NCBI GenBank assembly: GCA_903919315.1
Contig: CAIXHP010000007.1
Span: 1-37,854, forward strand
Length of the DNA: 37,854 nucleotides
Direction of reading: 5' to 3'
Source of the DNA: an uncultured Pseudomonadota bacterium
GTDB taxonomy: Bacteria > Pseudomonadota > Alphaproteobacteria > UBA9219
In this document: one piece after another, positions 24,975 to 32,933 of the stretch
Layout: each line of letters starts with the position of its first letter
Numbering within the stretch: the stretch's first letter is position 1
Translations under genes and position numbers: made by a program
The notes under the pieces: generated by a model
Told to the model about the DNA's origin: nothing
Seen by the model: the letters and a program-made list of their open reading frames with translations, nothing else
Database searches by the model: none

Positions 24975-26350
24975 TACCGCGCCCCGCCGTTCAATGACGA
25001 AGCCGCACCGGAAGATCTTGATGCCTTGCCGTCACCTTTCCCCGCCTCCGCTTCGGCGGCGGCCGCCGCCTCAGCCTCCAGCCGAGCCGCCTTGCTGGTG
25101 AGTTCCGAAGCCCTCTCCAGCCGGAGAACTTTCCGCGCACCTTTGATGAAGATATCGGCTTCCTTGGGCAAAACGCTGGTGATCTTGGCGATCTTGCCGT
25201 CGCCATAGGGTATATCCTCGCCGACATCCACCACGCTGGTCGTGCCATCCGGCTTCAACAACACCGCGCGGTGCCCCACCGTGCCGATCAGGTGAAAGAC
25301 CTCGCTGGATGCCGCAGGCGGCACGGCCACCACGCTTCGCGGCAGCATATCCGCCGTGATGGGCGGGATTTTATTGCCCACAGCCCGCTCCAGATCCTCC
25401 GCCGCCGTCAAGGCTGGCGGTTCCTTGCCGCTCGACGGAGCGCTGCTCCCCGCAGTCGCCTGAGCGGACGAAGAATCCTTGGGCGATTCGGCGGCGCTCG
25501 CATTGCCGTGAGCCTTGCCGCGCACAGGCACCACCGCGAATCCCAACTTACCGCTGTGGCGAATGATCAGATCGGTTGAAATGATGCCCTTGGCCTTTGG
25601 CTTCCACACCAACGTCACGGGACACGACTCGCCCGGTTTCAACTCCATGTCAACCGCGCACCCCTGATCCAGCCGCTCCAAACCGTTTTCGGCGGCGATC
25701 ACATCAATCGAGAGCAAGGTAATGGAATCAAAACTGTCGTTGATCATCAAAGCCGAGCGCACAGCCCGCCCTCCATCAACCTCGATGTCGCCGAATTCGA
25801 CAGGCTTCGCTTCTTTGGCGCTGAGCGCAAGACCATTGTCTTTTTTGTCGCCGACGGCCTGAACCCCGGTCTTTCCGGTCAACTTGGCGCGCGCGATGCG
25901 TCCGGCGCTTTTATGAGTCATCAAAACTTCGACCGACCACGCGCCCGGCAACGAAGGCGTGACCTCGACGACGACCGAGCAACGGCTCGACGCGGCGATC
26001 TTTCCTTCCTTCGAGCAATCATCACTCACGACATCGCTGTGCACATTGCCGTCCGCGTTGGTCGCCACGCTCACGACTTCGACAGGCTGCGTCGTGGGGT
26101 TGGCAAAGAACAACGTCGTGCGCCGCGCAACGTTCACCACGGATTCGCCGGTATCGATCTCGCTCTTCGGCTCGACGTTGACGGCTTCGTCGCCGCTTCG
26201 CCCGGCCGCGCCGCCGACGCTGCCCGTCGTCACGCCGGGATCGAGAAAGGCCGCATCGCGCGCCGCCCAAACCTCGCCCGACCCAACGCCAAGCCCCAGA
26301 GCCAACATCGCGACAGCGACAGCCCGTTGAACGAAAGCGCGCGCCGTCAC
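24974..26350 (-). CDS. Exported PilP-like protein with two Ig-like domains
   Basis: The 458-residue product begins with a signal peptide (RAVAVAMLALGLGVGSGEVW, then AARDA). Two similar beta-rich modules follow, each with a paired cysteine and the pattern of HYDIN/ASPM-type Ig-like domains: FFANPTTQPVEVVSVATNAD with CSKEGKIAASSRC, and LMINDSFDSITLLSIDV with CAVDMELKPGESCPVTLVW. The C-terminal part (FHLIGTVGHRAVLLKPDGT, then VGEDIPYGDGKIAKI) resembles the beta-domain of PilP/GspC proteins that contacts the secretin. Ends are Ala/Glu- and Ser-rich. The start is GTG, overlapping the secretin stop (GTGA). R64 PilP is much shorter, so this looks like a fused or extended version. Confidence 0.68.
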   Translation of the reverse strand: MTARAFVQRAVAVAMLALGLGVGSGEVWAARDAAFLDPGVTTGSVGGAAGRSGDEAVNVEPKSEIDTGESVVNVARRTTLFFANPTTQPVEVVSVATNADGNVHSDVVSDDCSKEGKIAASSRCSVVVEVTPSLPGAWSVEVLMTHKSAGRIARAKLTGKTGVQAVGDKKDNGLALSAKEAKPVEFGDIEVDGGRAVRSALMINDSFDSITLLSIDVIAAENGLERLDQGCAVDMELKPGESCPVTLVWKPKAKGIISTDLIIRHSGKLGFAVVPVRGKAHGNASAAESPKDSSSAQATAGSSAPSSGKEPPALTAAEDLERAVGNKIPPITADMLPRSVVAVPPAASSEVFHLIGTVGHRAVLLKPDGTTSVVDVGEDIPYGDGKIAKITSVLPKEADIFIKGARKVLRLERASELTSKAARLEAEAAAAAEAEAGKGDGKASRSSGAASSLNGGAR

Positions 26351-28101
26351 GGCGAACCTCCCGCCGGAGCTAGCAAATTGTCGAACGCGTGGCTGAACCC
26401 GCGCTGCATCAGCCGCCGATCCACCGGCGCGCCTTCGGCATCGGGAGGAGCCGAAACCTGAGGAAGCGGCGCGACGGAAGATGCGGGAGCCATCAACTCC
26501 GGTCTGGACGGAGCGGCCAAGGCCACAGGCTGGCCGCTGGCGACCGGCTCTTCCGGGCTTCCGGGCATCTTCAGGATCTGGCTTCCGTCCTTATCGATCA
26601 CGACGGCATCCATCGGGGTCTTTATCGGCGCGTCGGCCCTCCGTTTTTCCTCTTCCTTGGCGCGCGCATCCGAAAACAGCACCACAGACGGCTTCACCAA
26701 AATGACGAGCTCGCTGTTCTGAAACTGGTTGTCGCCGTACATCGGCAGAACCCCGCCGAACGGCAAAGGAATGCCCTGACGGTCGTTCACGTCGCGCGAA
26801 GACACAAGACCCGCCATCACCAGATTGTCGCCAGGCCGTACGCGGATGGTCGAAGAGATCTTGCGTTCCGACGTTTCCGGCAAATCGATGGTCACGCCGG
26901 AGGACGTGGTGGGATTCAGATTGACGAGATCCTGCGTCGTCAGTTCGAGGATCGCGGAAATAACGCCGCTCTCGTAAGTGCCGCCGACATTGACAGTCAA
27001 ACCCGTTTCGATGGTGTCGGTCGAAACCGTGTTGGTGCCGATGCCGCTGCTGGAGGCGTTGGAGCCGGACACATTGCCGCTCGTCAACTGCCCCACTTGT
27101 GAAATATACCGCTGTTTGCCGCCGACCCGGAATTCGGCGTTCATGCCGGACACAAAAGTCATCTGCGGACTGCTGATTGTCTGCACCTGCCCATGTTTCG
27201 ACAGGAATTGAAGAACGGCGGCCGCGTCCACATGGCCGGTGAAATTCGCTCTCAACGTCGAACCCGCCGACGCGAGGCTGGAAAAAGCTGTACCACTGGT
27301 GAGCAGCGCGTCCTGCAGCTTCCCGCCGATTTTGTCGACATTGAATTTTGTCCAGTTGATCCCCGTGCCGTTTTCGCGGTTGAGCTTCACTTCCCAAATA
27401 TAAAGCTGCATAACCACGAGCGGGCGGCCATTGCGCAATTGCTCCAGATATTCGCGCACGCGATCCTGACCATCGACATCCGCCGTGTAAATCAGGTTGC
27501 CGCCCTGTTGATCGACGCGCGCCTTGTCGCCCGCCAGATCACCGATGGCATCAGCCATGGAATTGGTAGCGGACGCGCTCACGCTCGATTTGGTCGGCAC
27601 GGCCGGCAGTTCGACGATGAAAGTCTCCTTCTCCTTCAGCTCAAGCAAGCCATGGCGATAGCCGCAAAACACGCGCGCCGAGCTGCAAATCTTCTCCACC
27701 ACGCGCGGCAGCGAACCGCTGAGATTCGTGACCGTCACCAGACGATTGTCGAATGTGCCCGCACCCCACGATAAGGATACGTCCGTCCCCGCCAGCACCG
27801 CCTGCAGCGCGGTCGTCACCGGGACGGCATTAAGGTTGGTGGTCGGAATGATGATGTTGCCCGGCAACTCTTCATTGCGCGACAAGCGGCGTTCATGCAG
27901 CCGCACGCCCAACTCCAGAGTCACGATGGGCGGTTCCTCAGAGCCGCGCACCGTCTCGTTGGCGTCAGGCATCTCGGCTACCAGCGGCTGGCGACCCGTC
28001 GTCGACTTGGCGCTAGGCACATCGGCCCCGACGCAGCCCGTCATACAAAGGGCCGCGAGAAACGCCGCTGTGCTGATAAAACCGTAACGTCGAACCCCCA
28101 C
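26347..28101 (-). CDS. Type IVb pilus secretin lipoprotein (PilN-like)
   Basis: The 584-residue product forms the outer membrane pore of the pilus system. It has a lipoprotein signal (FISTAAFLAALCMTGC, lipid site at the Cys), an N-terminal STN/TonB-like short domain (VPVTTALQAVLAGTDVSLSW), and a secretin domain (MQLYIWEVKLNRENGTGINW, FLSKHGQVQTISSPQMTFVS, then VRPGDNLVMAGLVSSRD and LVILVKPSVV). This matches the R64 PilN family of secretins. The GTG at 28101 is chosen over a longer frame because AGGAGG lies eight bases upstream and the lipoprotein signal starts there. A Gly/Ser/Thr-rich stretch in the middle (SGSNASSSGIGTNTVS) may be a gate loop. It is the first gene of the operon. Confidence 0.88.
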   Translation of the reverse strand: MGVRRYGFISTAAFLAALCMTGCVGADVPSAKSTTGRQPLVAEMPDANETVRGSEEPPIVTLELGVRLHERRLSRNEELPGNIIIPTTNLNAVPVTTALQAVLAGTDVSLSWGAGTFDNRLVTVTNLSGSLPRVVEKICSSARVFCGYRHGLLELKEKETFIVELPAVPTKSSVSASATNSMADAIGDLAGDKARVDQQGGNLIYTADVDGQDRVREYLEQLRNGRPLVVMQLYIWEVKLNRENGTGINWTKFNVDKIGGKLQDALLTSGTAFSSLASAGSTLRANFTGHVDAAAVLQFLSKHGQVQTISSPQMTFVSGMNAEFRVGGKQRYISQVGQLTSGNVSGSNASSSGIGTNTVSTDTIETGLTVNVGGTYESGVISAILELTTQDLVNLNPTTSSGVTIDLPETSERKISSTIRVRPGDNLVMAGLVSSRDVNDRQGIPLPFGGVLPMYGDNQFQNSELVILVKPSVVLFSDARAKEEEKRRADAPIKTPMDAVVIDKDGSQILKMPGSPEEPVASGQPVALAAPSRPELMAPASSVAPLPQVSAPPDAEGAPVDRRLMQRGFSHAFDNLLAPAGGSP

Positions 28102-28231
28102 CTTGCGCTCCTCCTGAGCTTTGTCGGATCGGGACAGGGCAACGCCCCGCAACGCGCAACGCGCCGGACAAGCCTGATCCCTGCTCTAAGGTAGTTAAGG
28201 TTAAGTTGGGTTGATAATTCGTTAACCGATC

Positions 28232-28558
28232 TCACATGCAATCGATAACATTATGAACGCTCTGTTCACACCACCGCAGAGTTTCCTTGCACTTCATCAT
28301 ATCCACGCGCACCCCTTCGAAGCACTTACCGTCGACAGCTTCCCTGTAGCCATTCTCTTGCATGACGCGCACGGAAGCAAGGCAACAGGAACTATCGCCG
28401 CAACGTTTGCGTAGCTCTGCGTAATAAGCCTCGCCCGAACGATTGCCCTCATAACCAGACATGCAAGCCCGAGCGCCGCCAGCCCCGACAGGCAAAAGCG
28501 CGACAACAATAAAGAACACACTGACGCTTCGTCGAACCCAAAGCAGGCCGTTATTCAT
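28232..28558 (-). CDS. Small exported Cys-rich protein overlapping ihfB
   Basis: The 108-residue product starts [20 protein letters not shown] followed by [13 protein letters not shown], a signal peptide with possible cleavage at GARA. The mature part has about nine cysteines, including CGDSSCC, KCFEG and DMMKC, so several disulphides are likely in the periplasm. Its ATG overlaps the ihfB stop by eight bases, implying cotranscription with ihfB. No family is recognised. It lies just upstream of the pilus operon, with 130 bases between; a link with that cluster is possible but unsupported. Confidence 0.6.
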   Translation of the reverse strand: MNNGLLWVRRSVSVFFIVVALLPVGAGGARACMSGYEGNRSGEAYYAELRKRCGDSSCCLASVRVMQENGYREAVDGKCFEGVRVDMMKCKETLRWCEQSVHNVIDCM

Positions 28559-28850
28559 CCGCCGTGCCTTCAATACCGTTCAGACGGTCGCGCAACTGCT
28601 TGCCCGTCTTAAAGAACGGCACATACTTCTCGGACACCGACACAGTCTGGCCTGTACGCGGGTTGCGCCCTTGGCGCGCGTCGCGGCGCTTGATGGAGAA
28701 AGCGCCAAAGCCCCGCAGCTCGACGCGGTTGCCGCGCGCCAGCGCGTTGGACACTTCGTCGAACACGGTGTTGACGATGCGTTCAATATCCCGCTGCAAC
28801 AGGTGGGGGTACTTTTCCGCAAGGCGCAGGATCAGATCGGATTTGGTCAT
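28551..28850 (-). CDS. ihfB: Integration host factor subunit beta
   Basis: IHF is a heterodimeric DNA-bending protein involved in replication, recombination and transcription. The 99-residue product fits: [20 protein letters not shown], the conserved [20 protein letters not shown] beta-arm region, and [20 protein letters not shown]. Features such as [12 protein letters not shown] and LRDRLN favour the beta subunit over HU. The ATG at 28850 follows GGAGAG at a spacing of about eight bases. In most proteobacteria ihfB follows rpsA directly; here it is about 5.5 kb from rpsA. Confidence 0.95.
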   Translation of the reverse strand: MTKSDLILRLAEKYPHLLQRDIERIVNTVFDEVSNALARGNRVELRGFGAFSIKRRDARQGRNPRTGQTVSVSEKYVPFFKTGKQLRDRLNGIEGTADE

Positions 28851-28985
28851 CGGGCGCTCTCCACGAGCGGTTGAAGGGAACGTTCCCCGGCGCACGCCGC
28901 CGAGTCGCCCCAAAACTGCCAAAGCCGCGCCGCCAAGTCAAGCAAAGCCTAACTTAACCCCTTGGGAGGAAAAGCGTTTTCGTCA

Positions 28986-29771
28986 TCAACCTTCCGCGCC
29001 ATCCACCAAAGGCTCCGGCGGCCCCATCAAATCCCACACCAAATGAAAGAAAGACCGCAAAGAACGGGCGATCATCGCGTTCTGAATGATGATCCCGCCC
29101 ACCGGTTTATAGGCCGACATGAGAAACAGTTTGTCGTCGTAAATGTTCATCTCGATGTCAAAGGGATAGGCTTTGCCGTCGAACATCTTGGTGACGCGCA
29201 GCTCTTTTTGGCTGCTCGGCCAGGTTTGGTTGGGCGCGTTGCGCACAGCGATCATGCGAACGGCAATGCGGTTCTGCACACGGCGATCAACGAATTGCCG
29301 CTGAAAACGCGGCTGGATTTTTTCGACATCGCGTCCTGACGACACGCAATAATTGATCCGTTCTTTCTCCGGCAGATTTTTCAACGTCACGATCACATCA
29401 TCATAGATCGCCTTGATGCCTTTGGCCCCTTCGTGAAACGTCACGCGCGTCTGCTCGGCGTTCGTGCCGAGGCGCATCAGCATGGGGATGATCGCCCGAA
29501 AATCTTCCAGCCCGCGCTGAAAGCCGAACAACAGACGCTCCGGCGATTCGGCGACGAACTTCCGGCGCGGCCCTTCGCGGAAGCTGCTGAGGAATCCCTT
29601 GGCCAACAAGCGACGGGTGATCAAATCGACGGTACTGCGCTTGACCTTGGTCTGCGCTGTAATCTCGTGCGTGAACACCCCGCCCTTGTCGCGCAGGCAG
29701 ACCAGATAAACCTTGGCCTCGTCCCGCTTGAGGCCAAGCTTACCGAGAGCATCGAACGCGTCCTGATACAT
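28986..29771 (-). CDS. TrmB-like HTH transcriptional regulator
   Basis: The 261-residue product has an N-terminal winged helix-turn-helix of the TrmB type: LGLKRDEAKVYLVCLRDKGG, then HEITAQTKVKRSTVDLITRR and LLAKGFLSSFREGPRRKFVA. The C-terminal part (VTFHEGAKGIKAIYDDVI, MNIYDDKLFLMSAYKPVG, then IIIQNAMIARSLRSFFHLVW) is the effector and regulatory region found in many short TrmB-like proteins. The ATG at 29771 is preferred to an upstream TTG. The gene is divergent from the binding-protein genes, and a palindromic site (29782-29802) starts 11 bases upstream of its ATG, repeated before the second binding protein. Autoregulation and control of both are inferred. Ligand unknown. Confidence 0.82.
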   Translation of the reverse strand: MYQDAFDALGKLGLKRDEAKVYLVCLRDKGGVFTHEITAQTKVKRSTVDLITRRLLAKGFLSSFREGPRRKFVAESPERLLFGFQRGLEDFRAIIPMLMRLGTNAEQTRVTFHEGAKGIKAIYDDVIVTLKNLPEKERINYCVSSGRDVEKIQPRFQRQFVDRRVQNRIAVRMIAVRNAPNQTWPSSQKELRVTKMFDGKAYPFDIEMNIYDDKLFLMSAYKPVGGIIIQNAMIARSLRSFFHLVWDLMGPPEPLVDGAEG

Positions 29772-29779
29772 CCCGCGAT

Positions 29780-29802
29780 AGTAACGCAAATAGTGTTATT
29801 TT
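29780..29802. promoter_or_regulatory. Candidate operator 1 of the TrmB-like regulator
   Basis: AGTAAC, nine bases (GCAAATAGT), GTTATTTT. It matches operator 2 at 19 of 21 positions over 29782-29802, and the half-sites TAAC/GTTA are inverted. The right end overlaps a good candidate -35 TTGCAA (29801-29806) that is followed after 18 bases by TATATT (29825-29830), which would drive the first binding-protein gene. Confidence 0.65.
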
Positions 29803-29871
29803 GCAATGAATATGACGTCCGATTTATATTCCAGAAAGTCATAACCGCTTGATTATTCAAGGAAATCGAAC

Positions 29872-30741
29872 ATGAAGAAAAACATCTGCCCCCTCGCCCT
29901 ATTGATTTTGGCGCTCATCGCCGTGTGGGGCCTGTCCCCGCGCATGGCCAGCTCCACACAAGCCCCCGCCAAGGAATCCGTCTTCGACCGCGTTTTACGC
30001 ACCGGCGTTTTGCGCTGCGCCTACGCCGTCTATCCGCCGGAGACCATCAAAGACCCCAACACCGGCAAACTGTCAGGAACCATCGTTGAGACCACCGAAG
30101 AAGTCGGACGGCAGTTAGGGCTGAAAATCGAATGGACGGCGGAAGTCGGCTTTCTGGATGTTTTCACCGGACTAAAGACCGGAAGATACGATGCCTTTTG
30201 CTCCGGAGCCTATGAAAACCCGCAGCGCGCCAAAGAAGCGCTGTTCACCATCCCGTTCAACTATGGCGCGACCCGCATCTTTGTTCGCGCCGACGACACG
30301 CGCTTTGACGAATCCCCCGATGCCATCAACGATCCCAAAATCACCATCGCCCATATCGACGGCGAGATTACGCAATTCATCATCGACGAAAGCTTCCCCA
30401 AAGCGCGTCATTATTCCCTGCCCGCGCTGACCGACATTTCCCAGACTCTGGAATCCGTCGCCACGCGCAAAGCCGATGTCACATTCCTGCAAGCGGGTCC
30501 GGCGCGCGGCTTTATGGAGCACAACCCCGGCAAGCTGAGAATTCTGCAAAAATTCCCCGCCCGCGTCTTCGCAGCCCCCTTGATCGCCGTGCCGCTCGGC
30601 GAACACGACCTTAAGTACCTGCTCGACGCGACGATCCGCACACTGCAAGAAAACGGGTTCGTGGAGAGCGTGTTGCAGAAGTACGATCCCACGCTGGATT
30701 CCTACCTCCTCGTCGCCAAGCCCTACCGAAAGCCCTTTTGA
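29872..30741 (+). CDS. Periplasmic amino-acid-type solute-binding protein, copy 1
   Basis: The 289-residue product is a family 3 extracellular solute-binding protein (type 2 periplasmic binding fold). A signal peptide (KNICPLALLILALIAVWGLS) leads into VFDRVLRTGVLRCAYAVYPP and DPNTGKLSGTIVETTEEVGR, then the core TGLKTGRYDAFCSGAYENPQ and the end LLDATIRTLQENGFVESVLQ. It would bind a polar amino acid or related solute and deliver it to an ABC permease or a sensor, but no permease or ATPase gene is nearby. AAGGA precedes the ATG. It is a close paralogue of the next gene. The solute cannot be predicted. The conserved Arg and Asp ligands usual in amino-acid-binding members were not checked position by position. 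Confidence 0.85.
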   Translation: MKKNICPLALLILALIAVWGLSPRMASSTQAPAKESVFDRVLRTGVLRCAYAVYPPETIKDPNTGKLSGTIVETTEEVGRQLGLKIEWTAEVGFLDVFTGLKTGRYDAFCSGAYENPQRAKEALFTIPFNYGATRIFVRADDTRFDESPDAINDPKITIAHIDGEITQFIIDESFPKARHYSLPALTDISQTLESVATRKADVTFLQAGPARGFMEHNPGKLRILQKFPARVFAAPLIAVPLGEHDLKYLLDATIRTLQENGFVESVLQKYDPTLDSYLLVAKPYRKPF

Positions 30742-30813
30742 ATCGCTACCGCGAGCAACTTTTCCCATCAATTCAACAAATTGGCAAACATAGTTAATCT
30801 GATGCCTCGCCGG

Positions 30814-30838
30814 AAAATAACGCAAATGATGTTATTTT
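30814..30838. promoter_or_regulatory. Candidate operator 2 of the TrmB-like regulator
   Basis: AAAATAAC, nine bases (GCAAATGAT), GTTATTTT: a perfect 8-bp inverted repeat. It differs from operator 1 at two of 21 positions, even in the spacer. It lies 80 bases before the second binding-protein start, compared with 69 bases for operator 1, and its right end abuts a weak -35 TTGAGA at 30838-30843. Confidence 0.7.
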
Positions 30839-30918
30839 TGAGAACATCCATGGCTCGCTGTAACACTTGTCCACGGGCAAAACACCCGGGAAACGTGCAC
30901 CAAGGGCAGGAGATGCAA

Positions 30919-31797
30919 ATGAACAAATGGGGACAAACCGCCGGGGTTGTCATGATCGCAGCGCTGGCAGCATGGGGCGGAGCCAACTTGTCGCCGGCAA
31001 ACGGCCCGTCCGGCTCCACCGCCAAGGAATCTGTATTCGACCGCGTGACACGCACAGGCACGTTGCGCTGCGCCTACATTCTCTATCGCCCCGAGATAAT
31101 GAAAGACCCCAACACAGGCAAACTATCGGGCTATGTCGTCGACATCACCGAAGAAATCGGCCGCCAACTGAACTTGAAAGTCGAATGGGTCACGGAGCTG
31201 GGCTTTGGGTTCCAAGATGTGGTGGCGGGGCTCAAGAGCGACCGGTTCGACGCAGCCTGCTCCGGCTTTGTCGAAACGCCTTCGCACGCGCGCGGCGCGT
31301 TGTTCTCGATCCCCATCGATTATGCCCCCGAATATATCTATGTCCGCGCCAACGACACGCGGTTCGACCAATCACTAACAGGCGTGAACGCGCCCAGCGT
31401 CAAAATCGCGCAGATCGACGGCGAAGCCACGGCGACCATCGCGCAGGAAGCCTTCCCGCTCGCCGCGCGCTACAGCCTCCCCGAAATGAGCGACATATCG
31501 CTGGCCCTCGAAGCCGTAGCGACCGGAAAGGCCGATGCCGCCCTCTTCCCCATCGCCACCGGCAAAGATTATCTGGCCCGCAATCCGGGAAAGTTGAAAG
31601 TCTTGCGCCAGCATCCCGTCCGGCCATGGATCCAGCCGGTTATGGCGTTCGAGCACGGCGAACACGACCTGAAATACGTCGTCGACGCGACAATCCGCAC
31701 GCTGCAGGAAAACGGCTTTATCGAAAAGACCCTGCGGAAATACGACCCCGAACTGGACTCGTATTTGCTGACCGCCAAGCCCTATCAAATCCGCTAA
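30919..31797 (+). CDS. Periplasmic amino-acid-type solute-binding protein, copy 2
   Basis: The 292-residue product is a tandem paralogue of the preceding gene: ESVFDRVTRTGTLRCAYILY, MKDPNTGKLSGYVVDITEEI, RFDAACSGFVETPSHARGAL, and the nearly identical end VVDATIRTLQENGFIEKTLR, KYDPELDSYLL. A signal peptide is seen (AGVVMIAALAAWGGANLSPA). The ATG at 30919 is chosen because GCAGGAG lies just before it and it matches copy 1 in length; the upstream frame runs through the operator and is not coding. Binding-pocket regions differ between copies (NYGATRIFV versus DYAPEYIYV), so the ligands may differ. The stop is 12 bases from the convergent unknown gene. Confidence 0.85.
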   Translation: MNKWGQTAGVVMIAALAAWGGANLSPANGPSGSTAKESVFDRVTRTGTLRCAYILYRPEIMKDPNTGKLSGYVVDITEEIGRQLNLKVEWVTELGFGFQDVVAGLKSDRFDAACSGFVETPSHARGALFSIPIDYAPEYIYVRANDTRFDQSLTGVNAPSVKIAQIDGEATATIAQEAFPLAARYSLPEMSDISLALEAVATGKADAALFPIATGKDYLARNPGKLKVLRQHPVRPWIQPVMAFEHGEHDLKYVVDATIRTLQENGFIEKTLRKYDPELDSYLLTAKPYQIR

Positions 31798-31809
31798 CCG
31801 CCGCGAGGC

Positions 31810-32784
31810 TCAGGGAGATATCTGGCCAGACAGGCGCAAGGTCTGCTCAAGAAACACCCCCTGCGCCGCCTTCTTCGAAGGCACATCAGGGAGCTTCCCG
31901 GTACGTAGGCTGGCCTCCATGGCGGCGGCAACCCACGCGGTGCCGCGCGGATCGGCATCGGCCAGTTGCCGTCTGAGCGCGGACAGATCCCGCTCATCGA
32001 CACGGGGCGGGCGGTCTTCGCGAAGGAGAGCTTGAGCCGCTTCCTCTGGCGAAGGCCAACAGGAGGGGCCCCTCGTCGTCAAACCGCCCACGGCTTGCTC
32101 GAGAATCGCGCGCCCTCTTCCACGTTTTAGAAAGACATAGCAATTGTGGAGACGATGACCGCGAGGTTGGCCGTGCTGGAGTAAAAACCGCTCGATTTTC
32201 CTCCCTCCCTGCACATCAATATCGGCCAGAACATCCGCCAAAGACGGCTCAGCTTGTTGGAAAGCGCCCCAAACGGCAAGACGAAGCGCCCGGAACGGAC
32301 GCCAACCCGAAACACCGTCCGCATCAACGAGACATTGCGCAAATTTCTTGTCAAATTTCGGCTTTACGGTGCGCGATGCAACGCTCAAGGAATCGGCATC
32401 GGCCAGACTCGCGACAAAATTGTGTGTGGGCGACGACGCGCACACGTCGCGCAAAACTTCCGTGTGATGGATCAGATATTCGGCAAAACCCCACAGCGAT
32501 GTATGGGGCGGCACGCCTTGAACAGGTGCCCAAATGCGGGCGAACCGCATCTCCGGCGGATCCAAAAGATGCTCCACGGACAGGGGATTGCCTCGCGCCC
32601 TCTCGGCAAGCTGGACATAGCGGCAAACGGATCGTTTGGCGTAGCGCCGGGAGTCGTCCGTGCCTTGCTCGACAACGTCGAGAGAACCACGTTTCCTTCG
32701 CGATTCCCAAAAGGACTGCGCCAGCGCATCGACAACATCTTGGGAAAACGGCGTTTCCTGAACGCCTTCCGACAAATCATTCAT
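31810..32784 (-). CDS. Unrecognised protein, paralogue of the gene at 32934 (copy A)
   Basis: The 324-residue product matches no family I know. It is clearly paralogous to the 360-residue product upstream: QETPFSQDVVDALAQSFWES aligns with QETPFSEEFIEKLGRAFWRS, YAKRSVCRYVQLAE with YATQSVRGYLSLAQ, APVQGVPPHTSLWGFAEYLI with APVRDRGPYDLTRSFAQFLV, and the ends ALRRQLADADPRGTAWVAAA and FLEQTLRLSG with corresponding stretches. No signal peptide or membrane segment is seen, so it is probably cytosolic. Basic patches (RGHRLHNCYVFLKRGRGRA) are present. The start at 32784 places QETPF at residue 9, as in the paralogue. The ribosome binding site is weak (GGGG). Confidence 0.7.
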   Translation of the reverse strand: MNDLSEGVQETPFSQDVVDALAQSFWESRRKRGSLDVVEQGTDDSRRYAKRSVCRYVQLAERARGNPLSVEHLLDPPEMRFARIWAPVQGVPPHTSLWGFAEYLIHHTEVLRDVCASSPTHNFVASLADADSLSVASRTVKPKFDKKFAQCLVDADGVSGWRPFRALRLAVWGAFQQAEPSLADVLADIDVQGGRKIERFLLQHGQPRGHRLHNCYVFLKRGRGRAILEQAVGGLTTRGPSCWPSPEEAAQALLREDRPPRVDERDLSALRRQLADADPRGTAWVAAAMEASLRTGKLPDVPSKKAAQGVFLEQTLRLSGQISP

Positions 32785-32933
32785 AATATAGCCCCGACAA
32801 TTTCCGCAAACATTCAAGAACACGCTTTAAAACCACGAACCCGGCAACATTACGTCGCCCCCAAGACCACCGTCAATCGGCGAAACCGCCTGACTTTGCC
32901 GGATGGTTCATACTTGCCGCCCCAACGATGCGG

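Noticed and set aside
23484-25208. 574-residue open frame opposite the pilus assembly ATPase
   Set aside because: Antisense of a gene with complete Walker and zinc motifs; composition is that of a GC-rich shadow frame.
30867-31976. 369-residue open frame overlapping the second binding protein in another frame
   Set aside because: Extremely Arg-rich, no family features; the binding-protein frame has a signal peptide and a paralogue.
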